A stretch of 43,661 nucleotides of DNA, from contig JAQURK010000001.1 in the NCBI GenBank assembly GCA_028715645.1, positions 81,806-125,466 on the forward strand. The letters run 5' to 3'. The notes beneath the pieces were generated by a model. It did no database searches. It worked only from the letters and a program-made list of their open reading frames with translations, and was not told the DNA's origin. This document shows positions 42,524-43,661 of this stretch, piece after piece. The first letter of the stretch is position 1. Every line of letters begins with the position of its first letter. Source of the DNA: Candidatus Omnitrophota bacterium (GTDB lineage: Bacteria > Omnitrophota > Gorgyraeia > JABMQH01). A program made the position numbers and the translations under genes.

Positions 42524-43534
42524 TTATTTCAAATAATAGCCCAAACACTTTTCATAATACTTTTTTGTCTCAACCAACCCTTTCCCTAGCTCCTTTTGGG
42601 GATACCAGTTAAGAATTTTCTTTATTTTTTCGTTGCTAATTACCGCATCACCTATCTCAGTCACCCTTCTCTCCTTAGGCCAGCTAATAAACCTTACTTT
42701 ACCGGAACCGATATGTTTAACTATATTATCGGCGATCTCAGCGACGCTGTAATGCTTATCCGCTGTCGCAAAAAATATCTCGTTGTTGCTTTTTTCGCTT
42801 ACAGCGGCCCTTATCAGCGCTGAAACACAATCGTCCACATAAATTACATTCCGCAGTTGAGCGCCATCCCCATAAACCGTGATATCCTTGTTTTGGAGGG
42901 CCAAGCCGATAAAATAATTCACAAAGGTAAAATCACCGCTGTGGATGCTCGCTCGGGGACCAAATACATTTGAAAGCCTTAATACCGAAACGCGGATGCC
43001 ATATGCCCTCCCGTATATCAACACATACTTTTCCGAAACGCTTTTGTCCGCGGAATATATATCTGTGGGAAACTCAGGGTGAATCTCATCGATTGGCTTA
43101 TACCGCATCTTTCCAATCTGGGTGGTGGTTCCGATTTGAACAAACTTTATATCCCTGTTAAAGCGCCGCACCGCCTCTAACTGATTAATGACGCCGCGGC
43201 CGTTAACATCCAAATCAATCCAAGGCTCCCTCATTGAAAAGGAATGCGAGGTTGATGCGCAACAATTAAACAATATGTCCTTCTTGGTAATATGTCTTGA
43301 TATTTCGTCAAAATTCAATATATCGCTGAAAATTAGCTCTACGGAATCTTTAATATCACGGATATTATATATATTTCCGCCCGAGCGCGGATCAAGGCAG
43401 TCATAAATGGAAACATGCGCCCCGTGCTTGAGGCAGGCATGCGCCAGGCTGCTCCCGATAAAACCAAGGCCGCCTGTTATCATTATCCTTTTTCTCTTTA
43501 AAGTTGATAAATCCAAGCCAGAGCCTTTCTTCAT
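42524..43534 (-). CDS. NAD-dependent nucleotide-sugar epimerase/dehydratase (extended SDR)
   Basis: A 336-residue SDR with a 15-residue N-terminal extension before the first strand. GGLGFIG is at 21-27, GTTTQIG at 135-141, and the catalytic Y160/K164 in YSADK. The usual HLAA strand reads NCCAST, a small deviation. RLSNVFGPRA and YGDGAQLRNVIYVDDC are typical of UDP-glucose 4-epimerase and CDP-sugar epimerase relatives. The ATG at 43534 has AGGGAGG 5 bases upstream, a strong site that sets the start. Twelve bases separate it from the partial aminotransferase upstream. Confidence 0.9.
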   Translation of the reverse strand: MKKGSGLDLSTLKRKRIMITGGLGFIGSSLAHACLKHGAHVSIYDCLDPRSGGNIYNIRDIKDSVELIFSDILNFDEISRHITKKDILFNCCASTSHSFSMREPWIDLDVNGRGVINQLEAVRRFNRDIKFVQIGTTTQIGKMRYKPIDEIHPEFPTDIYSADKSVSEKYVLIYGRAYGIRVSVLRLSNVFGPRASIHSGDFTFVNYFIGLALQNKDITVYGDGAQLRNVIYVDDCVSALIRAAVSEKSNNEIFFATADKHYSVAEIADNIVKHIGSGKVRFISWPKERRVTEIGDAVISNEKIKKILNWYPQKELGKGLVETKKYYEKCLGYYLK

Positions 43535-43546
43535 AAAGACCTCCCT

Positions 43547-43661
43547 TTACCTGCCCAGAATCCTTCTGATTCCTCCGCATATGGCGTCTATCTGACCCTC
43601 TCTAAGATTTAACGCACAGGAAAGATTTATGCCCCTTGAGGAAATATCATATGCGGCAGGA
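43547..43661 (-). CDS. DegT/DnrJ/EryC1-type sugar aminotransferase, 3' end only
   Basis: The last 37 codons of a gene cut by the right edge, translated by eye. The end reads YDISSRGINLSCALNL, then a helix ending IRRILGR, matching the C-terminus of DegT/DnrJ/EryC1/StrS aminotransferases ("gi.LP...nl....i..V...I"). These PLP enzymes aminate keto-sugars. The stop TAA is at 43547-43549. With so little sequence the assignment is tentative, but the neighbouring SDR genes support it. Confidence 0.6.
   Translation of the reverse strand, partial: PAAYDISSRGINLSCALNLREGQIDAICGGIRRILGR

Overview
This window is one uninterrupted block of 39 genes, all on the minus strand, that builds and exports a complex cell-surface or extracellular glycan. 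Transcription runs from about 43.6 kb down to position 1. Both ends cut through genes: a DegT/DnrJ-type sugar aminotransferase on the right and a Wzx-like flippase on the left. Most neighbours overlap or abut (ATGA, TAATG, or stop directly followed by start). The longest gap between genes is 38 bases. I see no convincing internal promoter, intrinsic terminator, tRNA, rRNA, CRISPR array or insertion sequence. The organism is a bacterium with polyprenyl-phosphate-dependent (Wzx/Wzy-style) glycan assembly. The moderate-to-low G+C, the very long glycan operon, the paired B12-type radical SAM genes and the many fused proteins would fit an uncultured candidate phylum such as Omnitrophota. That placement is an inference only; there is no marker gene here.

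Right part (43.7-36.0 kb): a partial aminotransferase, two extended SDR epimerases, a CmcI-family and a TylF-family methyltransferase-like protein, two GT2 and two GT4 glycosyltransferases. Middle-right (36.0-22.0 kb): two tandem GT-C membrane glycosyltransferases, six proteins with GT4 domains (one fused to a Wzx-like flippase), three small SAM methyltransferases, and a B12-binding-type radical SAM protein. Middle (22.0-13.1 kb): a GT2, a radical SAM-GT2 fusion, an O-antigen ligase/Wzy-like polymerase, a glycosyltransferase fused to a DUF218/YdcF domain, a large GT-C-like membrane protein and a small membrane-anchored protein with a HicB-like N-terminus.

Middle-left (13.1-8.1 kb) reads as one metabolic module: a LegB-like 4,6-dehydratase, a sugar nucleotidyltransferase, an Rmd-like reductase, a polyprenyl-phosphate glycosyltransferase and a GT39-like membrane transferase. 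Left part (8.1-0 kb): asparagine synthase-type amidotransferase, GT4, SDR epimerase, a WecA-like initiating phosphotransferase fused to half of a CapD/PglF protein, a LexA-type DNA-binding domain protein, a zinc-ribbon-containing epimerase resembling dTDP-L-rhamnose 4-epimerases, and the partial flippase.

Together the set supplies initiation (WecA-like), activated sugars (six SDRs, one nucleotidyltransferase, one aminotransferase), chain assembly (about 15 GT-A/GT-B domains and four GT-C proteins), decoration (five methyltransferase-like proteins, one amidotransferase), flipping (two flippases) and polymerisation or ligation. Chain-length and outer-membrane export proteins (Wzz/Wzc/Wza) are not in the window. 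The most distinctive features are four multi-domain fusions and two small accessory proteins (LexA-like, HicB-like/TM) embedded in the operon.
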